DNA of 64,000 nt from Bacillus cereus G9842 (GCF_000021305.1 NC_011772.1:391501-455500); one strand, 5' to 3'. Shown: positions 27,499-36,364, numbered from the stretch's first letter. The notes: generated by a model from the letters alone, not told the origin. Numbers and translations: made by a program.

Positions 27499-27560
27499 AA
27501 ACAAACGTTTGATTAGTTGGCTTACATATGCATAAACACAGTTAAACAAACGTTTGATTA
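27497..27560 (+). promoter_or_regulatory. Twin 19-bp operator-like repeats
   Basis: TTAAACAAACGTTTGATTA occurs twice, identically (27497-27515 and 27542-27560), with a perfect CAAACGTTTG palindrome at the core of each. They flank the likely promoter of the 47-residue ORF and are spaced 45 bp start to start. A dimeric repressor is inferred; which one is unknown. Confidence 0.5.
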
Positions 27561-27589
27561 ATATTTTTAACATACTAAGGGGAATGGAA

Positions 27590-27733
27590 ATGAAAAGGGA
27601 ACCGAGAGTGAAAAATAAGGGGAAAGTAGTGTTATTTTTATTAGCTGCGGGAGGCGTATTTCTTGTTAAATTAACATTTAAATTTGGAACAATACATATG
27701 ATTCGAACTTGGTTTGAAAGTACATTTTCTTAA
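27590..27733 (+). CDS. 47-residue single-span membrane protein
   Basis: ATG preceded by AAGGGG at about 8 bases. The product starts MKREPRVKNKGK and has one hydrophobic segment (VVLFLLAAGGVFLVKLTF, about 13-30) and a short tail ending WFESTFS. The basic N-terminus should stay in the cytoplasm. No family recognised. Twin operator-like repeats lie just upstream, so it may be specifically regulated. A small hairpin (CCTCT / AGAGG then TTTTT, about 27747-27767) may terminate it. Confidence 0.55.
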   Translation: MKREPRVKNKGKVVLFLLAAGGVFLVKLTFKFGTIHMIRTWFESTFS

Positions 27734-27750
27734 ATAAGGAATATAGCCTC

Positions 27751-27800
27751 TTGCGATAGAGGTTTTTGATTTGTTATTATTAGACTGAACGGTCGGTTTA
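27751..27800 (+). promoter_or_regulatory. Promoter and operator of the TetR gene
   Basis: Possible -35 TTGCGA (27751-27756) and -10 TTATTA (27774-27779), 17 bp apart. They are followed at once by an operator (27780-27800) with core GACTGAACGGTCGGTT. The site nearly repeats the one ahead of the MFS gene, which indicates autorepression. Confidence 0.65.
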
Positions 27801-27813
27801 AAGAGGTGTGAAT

Positions 27814-28395
27814 ATGAGAAGAAGCGCAGAAGAGATAAAGAAAGAAATTGCATATAAAGCAGAAAGTCTATTTTCACAGAAGGGCTACGCAGCTACATCT
27901 ATGGAAGAGATTTGTGAAATTACAGAGCGAAGTAAAGGAAGTATTTATTATCACTTTAAAAGTAAAGAAGAATTATTTTTATTTGTAGTGAAACAGCATA
28001 CGTATGATTGGGTTGAAAAATGGAATGAAAAAGAGAAGTTGTATAGTACTAGTACTGAAAAACTATATGGTCTCGCGGAATATCATGTAGAGGACATACA
28101 GCAACCAATTTCAAATGCAATAGAGGAATTCTCTATGAGCCAAGTTGTAAGTAAAGAGATTCTGGATGAACTGTTAGCTTTAACTAGAGAATCATATGTT
28201 ATGTTTGAGAAATTAATTGAAGCAGGTATACAGTCTGGAGAGTTCCGTGAAGATAATACTCGTGATCTTATGTATATTGTGAACGGATTATTATCAGGGC
28301 TTGGAGTACTTTACTACGAGTTAGATTATAAAGAGCTGAAACGTATTTATAAAAAGGCAATAGATGTATTGTTAAAAGGAATGGCAGCTGAATAA
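27814..28395 (+). CDS. TetR/AcrR family repressor
   Basis: 193 residues. The N-terminal helix-turn-helix is clear (about 10-55: AESLFSQKGYAATSMEEICEITERSKGSIYYHFKSKEELF); the C-terminal ligand domain (about 60-190) is family-variable. ATG 27814 follows AAAGAGGTG and is preferred to GTG 27808. The identical operator type in front of this gene and the next MFS gene suggests it represses both and is released by a compound that the transporter exports. Confidence 0.92.
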   Translation: MRRSAEEIKKEIAYKAESLFSQKGYAATSMEEICEITERSKGSIYYHFKSKEELFLFVVKQHTYDWVEKWNEKEKLYSTSTEKLYGLAEYHVEDIQQPISNAIEEFSMSQVVSKEILDELLALTRESYVMFEKLIEAGIQSGEFREDNTRDLMYIVNGLLSGLGVLYYELDYKELKRIYKKAIDVLLKGMAAE

Positions 28396-28424
28396 TAAGT
28401 CAGTTGCTTTTCTTACAAAACAAA

Positions 28425-28445
28425 TTAGACCGAACGGTCGGTTTA
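28425..28445 (+). promoter_or_regulatory. TetR-type operator ahead of the MFS gene
   Basis: Core GACCGAACGGTCGGTT, matching the operator at 27780-27800 at 20 of 21 positions, with a near-perfect ACCGAACGGTCGGT palindrome. It ends only a few bases before the Shine-Dalgarno of the transporter gene. Confidence 0.75.
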
Positions 28446-28461
28446 TGGAAGGGGAATGAAA

Positions 28462-29694
28462 GTGAAAGCTTTATTTAAAAACCGAGCATTTATGCTCGTT
28501 ATGGCATCTGATATTTTACAACAATTTGCAATTTGGATCAGAAATATGGCTCTTTTATATTTCATAATGGAGCGGACAAATAATGATCCAGTTTCAGTGT
28601 CTCTATTATCTGTCATGGAGTATGCACCTATCTTTATTTTCTCGTTCATTGGTGGTGCATTAGCAGATCGCTGGAATCCGAAAAGAACAATGGTCGCTGG
28701 AGATGTGTTGAGTGTACTGTCTATTATAGGAATTGTCCTGTTGTTAAAGCTGGATTATTGGCAGGCTATATTTTTTGCAACACTCATTTCCGCGATTGTA
28801 GGTCAGTTTTCTCAGCCCTCATCTTCGCGTATATTTAAGCGCTATGTAAAAGAAGAAGAGGTAGCAAATGCGATTGCATTTAACCAAACATTACAGTCAT
28901 TATTTCTAATTTTTGGGCCAGTGGTAGGATCGCTTGTGTATACACAACTTGGTTTATTTACGTCACTATATAGCTTAATCATTTTATTTTTGTTATCTGC
29001 TATCGCCCTTTCATTTTTACCAAAATGGGTTGAAAAAGAGAAAGTGGCAAGAGATTCATTAAAAAATGATATAAAAGAAGGATGGAAATACGTTCTTCAC
29101 ACGAAAAATTTACGTATGATTACGATCACTTTTACTATTATGGGTTTAGCTGTTGGATTAACGAATCCATTAGAAGTATTCCTTGTAATTGAACGTTTAG
29201 GCATGGAAAAAGAAGCTGTTCAATATTTAGCAGCAGCTGATGGAATAGGTATGTTAATCGGTGGTATTGTTGCTGCAGTTTTCGCTTCAAAAGTGAATCC
29301 GAAAAAGATGTTCGTATTCGGTATGAGCATATTAGCGATGTCATTTTTAGTAGAAGGGCTATCTACATCATTTTGGATTACTAGTTTCATGAGATTTGGA
29401 ACAGGTATTTGTTTAGCTTGTGTTAATATCGTTGTCGGTACGCTTATGATTCAACTTGTACCAGAAAATATGGTTGGAAGAGTAAACGGGACGATTTTAC
29501 CACTGTTTATGGGGGCAATGCTAATTGGAACTTCACTAGCTGGAGGATTAAAGGAACTAACTTCACTAGTTATTGTGTTTTGTATAGCAATGGCACTTGT
29601 TTTATTAGCGATAGGGCCAGTTCTACGTATGCAAATAAAGAAAGAAGATGTCGTTAATAAAGAGAAACTAACAAATTCGTTAGCTTCGAAATAA
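28462..29694 (+). CDS. MFS efflux transporter
   Basis: Major facilitator of about 410 residues with 12 predicted membrane segments. The A-motif-like loop is GGALADRWNPKRTM (after helix 2); MIQLVPENMVGRVNGTI lies in the second half. The type resembles drug or siderophore exporters (EntS/MFS_3-like); the substrate is unknown. GTG 28462 is preferred because GAAGGGG ends 7 bases before it, while ATG 28456 is almost on the Shine-Dalgarno. Paired with, and probably repressed by, the upstream TetR protein. Confidence 0.88.
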   Translation: MKALFKNRAFMLVMASDILQQFAIWIRNMALLYFIMERTNNDPVSVSLLSVMEYAPIFIFSFIGGALADRWNPKRTMVAGDVLSVLSIIGIVLLLKLDYWQAIFFATLISAIVGQFSQPSSSRIFKRYVKEEEVANAIAFNQTLQSLFLIFGPVVGSLVYTQLGLFTSLYSLIILFLLSAIALSFLPKWVEKEKVARDSLKNDIKEGWKYVLHTKNLRMITITFTIMGLAVGLTNPLEVFLVIERLGMEKEAVQYLAAADGIGMLIGGIVAAVFASKVNPKKMFVFGMSILAMSFLVEGLSTSFWITSFMRFGTGICLACVNIVVGTLMIQLVPENMVGRVNGTILPLFMGAMLIGTSLAGGLKELTSLVIVFCIAMALVLLAIGPVLRMQIKKEDVVNKEKLTNSLASK

Positions 29695-29701
29695 CTATTT
29701 T

Positions 29702-29730
29702 AAGGGAGCAAAATTGCTCCCTTTTTCTTT
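29702..29730 (+). terminator. Terminator of the TetR-MFS unit
   Basis: AAGGGAGCAA / TTGCTCCCTT stem followed by TTTTC. Confidence 0.88.
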
Positions 29731-29739
29731 GAGGAACTT

Positions 29740-29768
29740 TTGACAACTATATGAGCCAATTATATACT
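29740..29768 (+). promoter_or_regulatory. Sigma-A promoter of the XRE gene
   Basis: TTGACA (29740-29745), 17-bp spacer, TATACT (29763-29768): close to consensus. It places the transcript start near 29775, which rules out the in-frame ATG at 29751 as the start codon of the regulator. Confidence 0.8.
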
Positions 29769-29807
29769 GATGTTGTAAAAACGATTTTACAGGTTAGGAG
29801 CAATGGT

Positions 29808-30002
29808 GTGAAAAATCAAATCTATGAATTACGCACTGAAAATAATATTTCACAAGGCGCATTAGCTGATAAATGCAAGGTTTCTAGACAGACGATAAAT
29901 GCAATTGAGAATAATAAATATGATCCAAGCTTAGCGTTAGCATTCCGTTTAGCTGAAGTATTAGGAACAACTGTTGATAAATTATTTTTGTACAAGCAGT
30001 AG
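29808..30002 (+). CDS. XRE-family (Cro/CI-type) small regulator
   Basis: 64 residues, essentially only a helix-turn-helix: IYELRTENNISQGALADKCKVSRQTINAIENNKYDPSLALAFRLAEVLGTTVDKLF. This compact type (YozG/YvaO-like) is common in Firmicutes, often next to a small membrane protein; here it stands alone. GTG 29808 follows TTAGGAG and lies downstream of the promoter at 29740-29768. Targets unknown. Confidence 0.88.
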   Translation: MKNQIYELRTENNISQGALADKCKVSRQTINAIENNKYDPSLALAFRLAEVLGTTVDKLFLYKQ

Positions 30003-30036
30003 AGTCGTTTATTATAAGGCGCACCGTTAAAAATAA

Positions 30037-30073
30037 AAAAGATCCTCTTCTCATGAGAAGAGGATCTTTTCTT
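30037..30073. terminator. Bidirectional terminator, XRE gene and UMF1 gene
   Basis: Fully palindromic AAAAGATCCTCTTCTCATGA and its complement (30037-30070), with A and T runs on the two sides. Confidence 0.92.
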
Positions 30074-31355
30074 ATAGTGTTTTAGTCTTTGGACTAGTTG
30101 GTGTAACGGATGTATTATTTTCTGGAACTCTAGTTAATAAGAATCCACCGATAATAAACAGAACAATAATACTAAGAACACCAGCGTTTGTTTTTCCTGT
30201 TAATTGCGTTGTAACACCGACTAATACCGGGCCCATAATTGCGGCGAACTTACCAAAGATATTATAAAATCCGAAGAATTCATTAGCAGATTCTTTTGGT
30301 ACTAGTTTTGCAAAGTATGAACGACTTAGTGCTTGAATACCACCTTGAGATGTAGCAACTAACATTGCTAAAATCCAAAAATCAAGTGTCGTTTTTAAGA
30401 AATAAGCATATATGCAAATGATGATATAAATAATGATACCGACATATAGCATTTTTTTACCTGTAAATGTTGCTGATAATTTTCCATATAATAAAGCAAA
30501 TGGACAAGCGACAATTTGTGTTACAAATAATATGATTAATAGATTCGTTGCACTGATACCGAGATCTGTTCCGTAAGCGGTGGACATGGTAATAATTGTA
30601 TCGACCCCATCAATATAGAAAAAGTAAGCGATTAGGAACATGAATACAGTTTTATATTCTTTAATATTTTTAAAAGTAGCAGCAAGGCGTTTGAAGCTCA
30701 TTGTAATTGGTCTAGGGTGACGTTCAATATAGTGCTTTTGCTCTACGTTTTTTAGCATTGGAATCGTAAATAACCCCCACCAAAGAGCTGTTATCGCAAA
30801 TGAAATTTGACTAGCAATACCAACAGATAAAGGGATAGTTCCTTTTTGAGAAAGAATAATAAGAGCGATACAACCGATGAAAGGAATAGTACTCCCAATA
30901 TAGCCTAATGCGAAACCTCGCGTAGAAATTCGGTCCATTCTATCTTCAGAAGTGACATCTACTAAAAATGCATCATAAAAAATGTTTGCTCCAGCAAAAC
31001 CGACTAAGGCGAGCATATAGCATCCTAATAATAAGTACCACTGAGATGTTGGAACGACTGCTAACATACTTGTAAATACGATACCGAGTCCAAAGAAGAA
31101 TGTGAAAAATCGTTTTTTAAATCCTTTATAATCAGCAACTGTGCCGAGAATAGGAGCAAGTATAGAAATTAAAAGTGTAGCGAACGAGTTTGCATATCCC
31201 CAATATGCTGTTGAAGTTGCCCCGGATAGTCCAGCTTCTTTTGCAGCTGCTTTAAAGTAAATTGGAAATAATGCAGTTGTAATGACGAGCGAATATACCG
31301 AGTTCGCCCAATCGTATAATATCCAGCTTTTTTCTTGTCTGGACATTTTTTTCAT
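30072..31355 (-). CDS. UMF1-family MFS transporter
   Basis: 427 residues, about 12 membrane segments. Distinctive start of the family: QEKSWILYDWANSVYSLVITTALFPIYFK; also GTVADYKGFKKRF and SQGGIQALSRSYFAKLVPKESANEFFGFYNIFGK, which resemble Atg22/UMF1 proteins. Substrate unknown; eukaryotic relatives export amino acids from the vacuole. Start ATG follows AAGGGGG by 8 bases. Monocistronic. Confidence 0.88.
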   Translation of the reverse strand: MKKMSRQEKSWILYDWANSVYSLVITTALFPIYFKAAAKEAGLSGATSTAYWGYANSFATLLISILAPILGTVADYKGFKKRFFTFFFGLGIVFTSMLAVVPTSQWYLLLGCYMLALVGFAGANIFYDAFLVDVTSEDRMDRISTRGFALGYIGSTIPFIGCIALIILSQKGTIPLSVGIASQISFAITALWWGLFTIPMLKNVEQKHYIERHPRPITMSFKRLAATFKNIKEYKTVFMFLIAYFFYIDGVDTIITMSTAYGTDLGISATNLLIILFVTQIVACPFALLYGKLSATFTGKKMLYVGIIIYIIICIYAYFLKTTLDFWILAMLVATSQGGIQALSRSYFAKLVPKESANEFFGFYNIFGKFAAIMGPVLVGVTTQLTGKTNAGVLSIIVLFIIGGFLLTRVPENNTSVTPTSPKTKTL

Positions 31356-31463
31356 ATAATGTTCCCCCTTAAATTTGTTTTACTAACAGTGTACAAAAAT
31401 AAAAATTATAAAAAGAGAAACAGTGATGAATTTTACATAACTTTTACATATATACACAGTTCT

Positions 31464-32777
31464 TTACAATTGGAGTAAATCCTCTACAATTGCTCCGTCT
31501 GTTTCACCTAAGTGTAAACCGAGTAGTCTAGCGATAGTTGGACCTTCATCAATAAGCCTCATGTACGGGACGGTAACGCCGCTTTTTATTCCTTTCCCAG
31601 CAGCGATAAAAATTGTTTCATAGTTAGGTTTTGTTGGAGAGTATCCATGCGTACCAAATGTATATTTTTTACTAGGCGTAACATCTTTTTCAGTAATTTC
31701 TTTTATAAAATCTCCTGTATAGTTTTCAGTGAAATAATAACCCTCTTGTGCTTCTAACATAAATAAACAATTACCATCTGCACCGCGGTCTTTCGCAGCT
31801 TCATCATGAAGTATAAATTCAATTCCATTCTGTTTATTTTGCAGCAGTTCTTCAAGGAGTAGTTGTACTTCTCGAATTGTATCCGTATCATTTTTGTCTT
31901 TCACATATACATAGGCAGAGCCATCACAACTTTGGCAATAGGCTTTCCAGTCTACTAATTTGCCTTTTTTATTAAGAGATATAAGTCCTCTTTGATGGAA
32001 TAGCACATTTAATTGGATGGATTTGTTTTCACTTAAAGCGCTATGATCACCAAGGGCAATAATTGTACTTTCTTCGTATAGATCACTGTCTTTTAAAGTT
32101 TGAATAATTTTCCCTAGCCGCTCATCATGTCTATGAATTGCAGCTATTGTTTCGTTAGATTCAAAGCCATGATAATGTCTTTGCGTGTCTAAATCAGTGA
32201 AATGTACGAACATAACATTAGGCTTTTTCGTCTGAATGGTGTGTACAGCAGAGGCGAGGACGAAATCATCCAGCTCTGGTTGTGATAAACCATTTCTTAT
32301 ATGGCCGAAACGACGATTTAAATCTAATTGGTATAGTGGGCTACCGCTAAATAAGGAAACTAACACTTGATTTTGCCACGGTCTATTGGGGAAAATTTCT
32401 GGTAAATTGTAATCAATGTTTGCTCTCCCAGTAACAGGCCATAGAAGGGCAGCTGTCGTTAAATTTGCTTTACGCGCTTCATCATACAATGTTGTTCCTT
32501 TTATCGATTTTCGGTACCAATGCCAATCAGGTGATTCACGTCCTGGTTGAAGTAACGTATTACTAACAACACCGTGCTTGTTAGGATAATTACCGGTTAC
32601 GATTGTTGAGTGGCTTGGATATGTTACAGAAGGATAAATTGGTTCTACTTTTTCGACAACCGTGCCCTTTTTTATTAGAGATTGGAAATGAGGTAGTTTT
32701 TGTAGTATAGGAAAATCTAAAGCTGATAAACAGTCGAATGATAAAATAATGACACGATTCGTTAATGCTTTATCCAT
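31464..32777 (-). CDS. Type I phosphodiesterase / nucleotide pyrophosphatase family protein
   Basis: Alkaline-phosphatase superfamily, 437 residues, no signal peptide or membrane segment, so probably cytoplasmic. Metal-binding and catalytic features: ILSFDCLSA (Asp), PSVTYPSHSTIVTGNYPNKHGV (nucleophile Thr, as in NPP enzymes), HFTDLDTQRHYHG (Asp/His), ALGDHSAL (Asp-His) and FGTHGYSP (His). Expected to cleave phosphodiester or pyrophosphate bonds; substrate unknown. AGGAGGA Shine-Dalgarno. Convergent with nothing; UMF1 lies downstream on the same strand 108 bases away. Confidence 0.88.
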   Translation of the reverse strand: MDKALTNRVIILSFDCLSALDFPILQKLPHFQSLIKKGTVVEKVEPIYPSVTYPSHSTIVTGNYPNKHGVVSNTLLQPGRESPDWHWYRKSIKGTTLYDEARKANLTTAALLWPVTGRANIDYNLPEIFPNRPWQNQVLVSLFSGSPLYQLDLNRRFGHIRNGLSQPELDDFVLASAVHTIQTKKPNVMFVHFTDLDTQRHYHGFESNETIAAIHRHDERLGKIIQTLKDSDLYEESTIIALGDHSALSENKSIQLNVLFHQRGLISLNKKGKLVDWKAYCQSCDGSAYVYVKDKNDTDTIREVQLLLEELLQNKQNGIEFILHDEAAKDRGADGNCLFMLEAQEGYYFTENYTGDFIKEITEKDVTPSKKYTFGTHGYSPTKPNYETIFIAAGKGIKSGVTVPYMRLIDEGPTIARLLGLHLGETDGAIVEDLLQL

Positions 32778-32930
32778 AAAGTAATCCTCCTAATTATATA
32801 AAACCTATTCTTATATATTACTATTAATACCTAGTAATAAAAATATGTTTTCGAATAAAATTTATTGTTTATTTTCAGAAAAATTAAACATATAATAAGT
32901 ATAAGGGAATCTACGGACGGAGGGAATAGT

Positions 32931-33224
32931 ATGGACTGGTTAGATGGATTCGGTATATTTTACATCATTGGTGGCATCACAATTCTCCTTGTATTTGCTA
33001 TTTCATATTTACTAAAGAAACGTTTTCCAGACAAACAGTTTGATATTATATTTGCACTGATTGTAATACTTCTTTGCTTAGCATCATTTCCTGTTACCAT
33101 GATGGTTATTGGTGGGTGGGAAGGAATGGGATATGGATTTATTGGTTTCTTCGTTCTACTAGGTACACTTATTGGTATGATTGCACATCAACTTGTAAAA
33201 ATCTCTCGAAAAAGCTACGTATAA
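32931..33224 (+). CDS. Small three-span membrane protein (YesK-like)
   Basis: 97 residues with three hydrophobic segments (about 8-27, 38-58, 67-87) and a basic C-terminus (KISRKSYV). The short loop KKRFPDKQFD between segments 1 and 2 resembles B. subtilis YesK, but I hold that name loosely. ATG 32931 follows CGGAGGG at 7 bases; the longer frame upstream has no ribosome binding site. Confidence 0.65.
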   Translation: MDWLDGFGIFYIIGGITILLVFAISYLLKKRFPDKQFDIIFALIVILLCLASFPVTMMVIGGWEGMGYGFIGFFVLLGTLIGMIAHQLVKISRKSYV

Positions 33225-33329
33225 AACTGTAAAAAACGAAAAGAATATATAATAATAAGAAAATTAGCTATTGTTTTAAAAAAGAATTTGTATTATGATA
33301 ATCAACAAATTTATTTCATTATAACGATG

Positions 33330-33545
33330 AAAAAGGACTAGTACATGTTCAACCTTTTTAGCAGAGAGAGAATCCGCCAGGCTGAAAGATTCTTAAAAAG
33401 GCAATATGGAACCTGCCTTTGAGTTCTGCATATGCAGCGGGAATTTCCCGTTATCAAGAAGAGAGCATATACAATTTTTTTGTATGAATCAGGGTGGTAA
33501 CGCCGGCAAAGCTCGGTCCCTATTTAGGGACGCGGGCTTTTTTGT
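33330..33545 (+). ncRNA. T-box leader of proS
   Basis: The T-box sequence AGGGTGGTAACGCCGG is at 33491-33506; TGGT would pair with the tRNA 3' end ACCA, which agrees with the A discriminator of tRNA-Pro. A GAGAGAGAAT segment of stem I is at 33364-33373. A CCT in AACCTGCC (33412-33414) is the likely proline specifier codon. The terminator GCTCGGTCCCT / AGGGACGCGGGC plus TTTTTT (33511-33543) closes the leader. Uncharged tRNA-Pro should allow read-through. Confidence 0.92.
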
Positions 33546-33574
33546 ATTTTCTGGAAGAAGGAGGAAGACTGACT

Positions 33575-35005
33575 ATGGCAAAAGAACAAGTGCAAGCCAT
33601 TACGAAGATGGAAGAGGACTTTGCGCAGTGGTATACCGATATTGTAAAAAAAGCCGAACTGGTTGATTATTCAAGTGTAAAAGGGTGCATGATTTTACGT
33701 CCATATGGTTATGCCTTATGGGAGAATATGCAGAAGGTGATGGATGAGAAGCTAAAAGAAACTGGCCATGAAAATGTATATATGCCAATGTTTATCCCAG
33801 AGAGTTTATTGCAAAAAGAGAAGGATCATGTTGAAGGGTTTGCTCCTGAAGTAGCATGGGTTACGCATGGCGGAGATGAAAAGTTAGCGGAAAGACTTTG
33901 TGTACGTCCTACATCTGAAACTTTATTCTGTGAGCATTTTTCAAAAATTGTGCAATCCTATAATGATTTGCCAAAATTATACAACCAGTGGTGTTCAGTA
34001 GTTCGTTGGGAGAAGACAACTAGGCCATTCCTTCGTACGACAGAATTTTTATGGCAAGAGGGTCATACAATCCATGAAACAGCAGAAGAATCGCAGGCTG
34101 AAACATTAAATATTTTAAACTTATATGCTTCTTTCTGTGAGGATTATTTAGCGATACCAGTTATTAAAGGACAAAAAACAGAAAAAGAGAAGTTTGCTGG
34201 AGCAAAGGCAACTTATACAATTGAAAGCTTAATGCATGATGGGAAAGCACTTCAAACAGGAACATCCCATAACTTTGGAACGAATTTCTCTGAAGCATTT
34301 GATATTAAATTTTTAGATCGTAACGGTAAGTGGCAATATGTACACCAAACATCTTGGGGTGTATCAACAAGAATGATAGGTGGGCTAATTATGGTTCATA
34401 GCGATAATAATGGACTTGTAATGCCACCAAAAGTTGCTCCAGTGCAAGTTGTTATCGTACCAATTGCTCAGCATAAAGAAGGAGTTTTAGCGAAAGCAAC
34501 AGAGTTACAAGGACATATTCAAAAAGTTGCACGCGTGAAAATAGATGCTAGTAATAAAACACCGGGCTGGAAATTTAATGAGTATGAAATGAAGGGCATT
34601 CCAATTCGATTAGAAGTTGGGCCTAAAGATATTGAAAAGAATCAAGTTGTACTTGTAAGAAGAGATACGAAAGAAAAAGAATTTATATCAATGGATCAAT
34701 TAGAAGAACGTATTCCAGCACTACTTGAGGAAATTCATGACTCTTTATTTAATAAGGCAAAAGTATTTCGCGATGAGAATACGTATAGTGCGACGAATTT
34801 TGAAGAGATGAAACAAGTAGCTGATGAAAAGCAAGGATTTATTAAGGCAATGTGGTGCGGAGAATTAGCTTGTGAAGAGAAACTAAAAGAAGAAGTTGGA
34901 GTATCTTCACGTTGTATGCCTTTTGAGCAAGAGCATTTAGCTGACGAATGTATTTGTTGTGGTAAAGAAGCTAAACAAATGGTGTATTGGGGAAAAGCGT
35001 ATTAA
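33575..35005 (+). CDS. proS: Prolyl-tRNA synthetase, short (archaeal/eukaryal-like) type
   Basis: Class II synthetase of 476 residues that charges tRNA-Pro. It belongs to the short ProRS type without an internal editing insertion between motifs 2 and 3. Features: motif-1 region [28 protein letters not shown], motif 2 [21 protein letters not shown], motif 3 [10 protein letters not shown], and a C-terminal domain with Cys pairs ([16 protein letters not shown]) typical of the zinc-binding extension. B. cereus-group genomes usually carry a second, bacterial-type ProRS elsewhere; this cannot be checked here. Start ATG follows GAAGGAGG; regulated by the T-box. Confidence 0.96.
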   Translation: MAKEQVQAITKMEEDFAQWYTDIVKKAELVDYSSVKGCMILRPYGYALWENMQKVMDEKLKETGHENVYMPMFIPESLLQKEKDHVEGFAPEVAWVTHGGDEKLAERLCVRPTSETLFCEHFSKIVQSYNDLPKLYNQWCSVVRWEKTTRPFLRTTEFLWQEGHTIHETAEESQAETLNILNLYASFCEDYLAIPVIKGQKTEKEKFAGAKATYTIESLMHDGKALQTGTSHNFGTNFSEAFDIKFLDRNGKWQYVHQTSWGVSTRMIGGLIMVHSDNNGLVMPPKVAPVQVVIVPIAQHKEGVLAKATELQGHIQKVARVKIDASNKTPGWKFNEYEMKGIPIRLEVGPKDIEKNQVVLVRRDTKEKEFISMDQLEERIPALLEEIHDSLFNKAKVFRDENTYSATNFEEMKQVADEKQGFIKAMWCGELACEEKLKEEVGVSSRCMPFEQEHLADECICCGKEAKQMVYWGKAY

Positions 35006-35026
35006 TAATCCTTCTGATAGGTGATA

Positions 35027-35074
35027 AAAAGGACTTTAGGCTGCATAATAAAATGCAACCTAAAGTCCTTTTAG
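35027..35074. terminator. Terminator of proS (may serve both strands)
   Basis: 14-bp stem AAAAGGACTTTAGG / CCTAAAGTCCTTTT (35027-35040 with 35059-35072) with further GCAT pairing inside the loop; T run on the right, A run on the left. Confidence 0.88.
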
Positions 35075-35119
35075 TTTTTACAATTTATTTCATGTATTTT
35101 TTAGATGGAAGGATGTGTT

Positions 35120-36163
35120 TTATTTTGCGTTTTTACGGCGAATAAATAGTAACATACCAATTAGGAATGTTGAAAGCCCCATTAAAATAGATGCAGGATA
35201 ATGTGTTGCCGTATTCGGTAACTTATCGCCTTGTTTTTTCGCATTATCTTTTACATTGCCACCTTGAGAGCCGTTTCCACTGCTATCGCCTTTAACACGG
35301 TTACCGCCCTGAGAGCCATTACCACCTTGAGAACTGCTATCGCCTTTAACACGATTACCGCCTTTAGAGCCATTGCCACCAGAGCCATTGCCACCAGAGC
35401 CATTGCCACCAGAGCCATTGCCACCAGAGCCATTGCCACCAGAGCCATTGCCACCAGAGCCATTGCCACCAGAACCATTGCCACCAGAGCCATTGCCACC
35501 AGAGCCATTGCCACCAGAGCCATTGCCACCAGAGCCATTGCCACCAGAACCATTGCCACCAGAGCCGTTGCCACCAGAGCCGTTGCCGCCAGAACCGTTG
35601 TCACCAGAGCTACTGCCACCAGAACCGTTGTCACCAGAGCTACTGCCACCAGAACCGTTACCACCAGAGCCGTTGCCGCCAGAACCGTTGTCACCAGAGC
35701 TACTGCCACCAGAACCGTTACCGCCGGAACCATTGCCGCCAGAACCGTTACCACCAGAGCCGTTACCGCCGGAACCATTGCCACCAGAGCCACTGCCACC
35801 AGAACCGTTACCGCCGGAACCATTGCCGCCAGAGCCGTTACCGCCGGAACCATTGCCACCAGAGCCACTGCCACCAGAACCGTTACCGCCGGAACCATTG
35901 TCGCCAGAGCCACTGCCGCCAGAACCACTGCCGCCAGAACCATTGCCGCCAGAACCGTTGTCACCAGAACCACTATCGTTCTGAGAACCGTTATTTCCTG
36001 GAGGTTTATTATTATCCTTTGAGTTTCCTTCTGCAAAATGATCACTATTTTGTACAATAGCGTTTGTTAATGGGCGGAAGTTTTCAGTTGCAGCATTACC
36101 AATATTTAAACCGCTAAAAAAAGATAAAGAGAGTGTTGATGCTAAAATGAAGATTTTCGTCAT
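35120..36163 (-). CDS. LPNTA-anchored cell-wall protein with (GSGGN)n repeats
   Basis: 347 residues. Signal peptide about 1-25 (FILASTLSLSFFSGLNIGNAA), then about 64-264 made almost wholly of the pentapeptide GSGGN with a few D or S substitutions. A second repeat type, GGNRVKGDSS, follows at about 267-295. The sorting signal is LPNTA (315-319), then a hydrophobic segment and RRKNAK. LPNTA rather than LPxTG is the motif known for B. anthracis sortase C, which anchors proteins in sporulating cells, so a developmental surface role is plausible. No enzymatic domain is seen. The repeat-coding DNA invites length change. Start ATG follows AGGAGG. Confidence 0.88.
   Translation of the reverse strand: MTKIFILASTLSLSFFSGLNIGNAATENFRPLTNAIVQNSDHFAEGNSKDNNKPPGNNGSQNDSGSGDNGSGGNGSGGSGSGGSGSGDNGSGGNGSGGSGSGGNGSGGNGSGGNGSGGNGSGGSGSGGNGSGGNGSGGNGSGGNGSGGNGSGGSSSGDNGSGGNGSGGNGSGGSSSGDNGSGGSSSGDNGSGGNGSGGNGSGGNGSGGNGSGGNGSGGNGSGGNGSGGNGSGGNGSGGNGSGGNGSGGNGSGGNGSGGNGSGGNGSKGGNRVKGDSSSQGGNGSQGGNRVKGDSSGNGSQGGNVKDNAKKQGDKLPNTATHYPASILMGLSTFLIGMLLFIRRKNAK
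35372..35974 (-). repeat. 15-bp minisatellite, about 40 units
   Basis: Tandem array of a 15-bp unit (plus-strand CCATTGCCACCAGAG) coding GSGGN. Units nearest the 3' end of the gene (about 35380-35560) are almost identical; those toward the 5' end vary at wobble positions and contain D/S substitutions. The near-uniform block suggests recent expansion. The copy number could vary among strains. Confidence 0.95.
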
Positions 36164-36364
36164 GGTTTTCCTCCTAAGAAATTAATATTCCATCTAAAAT
36201 ACATCCCTTTGTAATATTTCTTAGGAAAAAGAGTTTTATGCAAAAAAAACTATATATAGAAAAAGGTGGTGTATTTCTCAAAGCAGAAAAGAGTTAATGT
36301 AGATTTCCTACAAATAGTAGAGGCGGAGAATTTACATTCAGAACGGTAGAGGAAGTGGCAGTAG

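Noticed and set aside
33406..33666. 86-codon open frame over the T-box and proS start
   Set aside because: It overlaps the T-box terminator and the proS coding region in another frame and has no ribosome binding site.
35372..35974. Regularly repeated short units resembling a CRISPR array
   Set aside because: The units are contiguous 15-mers without unique spacers and they code for GSGGN in frame.
35231..36057. Long open frames on both strands across the GSGGN repeat (203-268 codons, Pro/Glu- or Ala/Thr/Arg-rich)
   Set aside because: They are by-products of a 15-bp tandem repeat that has no stop codon in several frames. Only the minus-strand frame with signal peptide, LPNTA signal and AGGAGG site makes sense.
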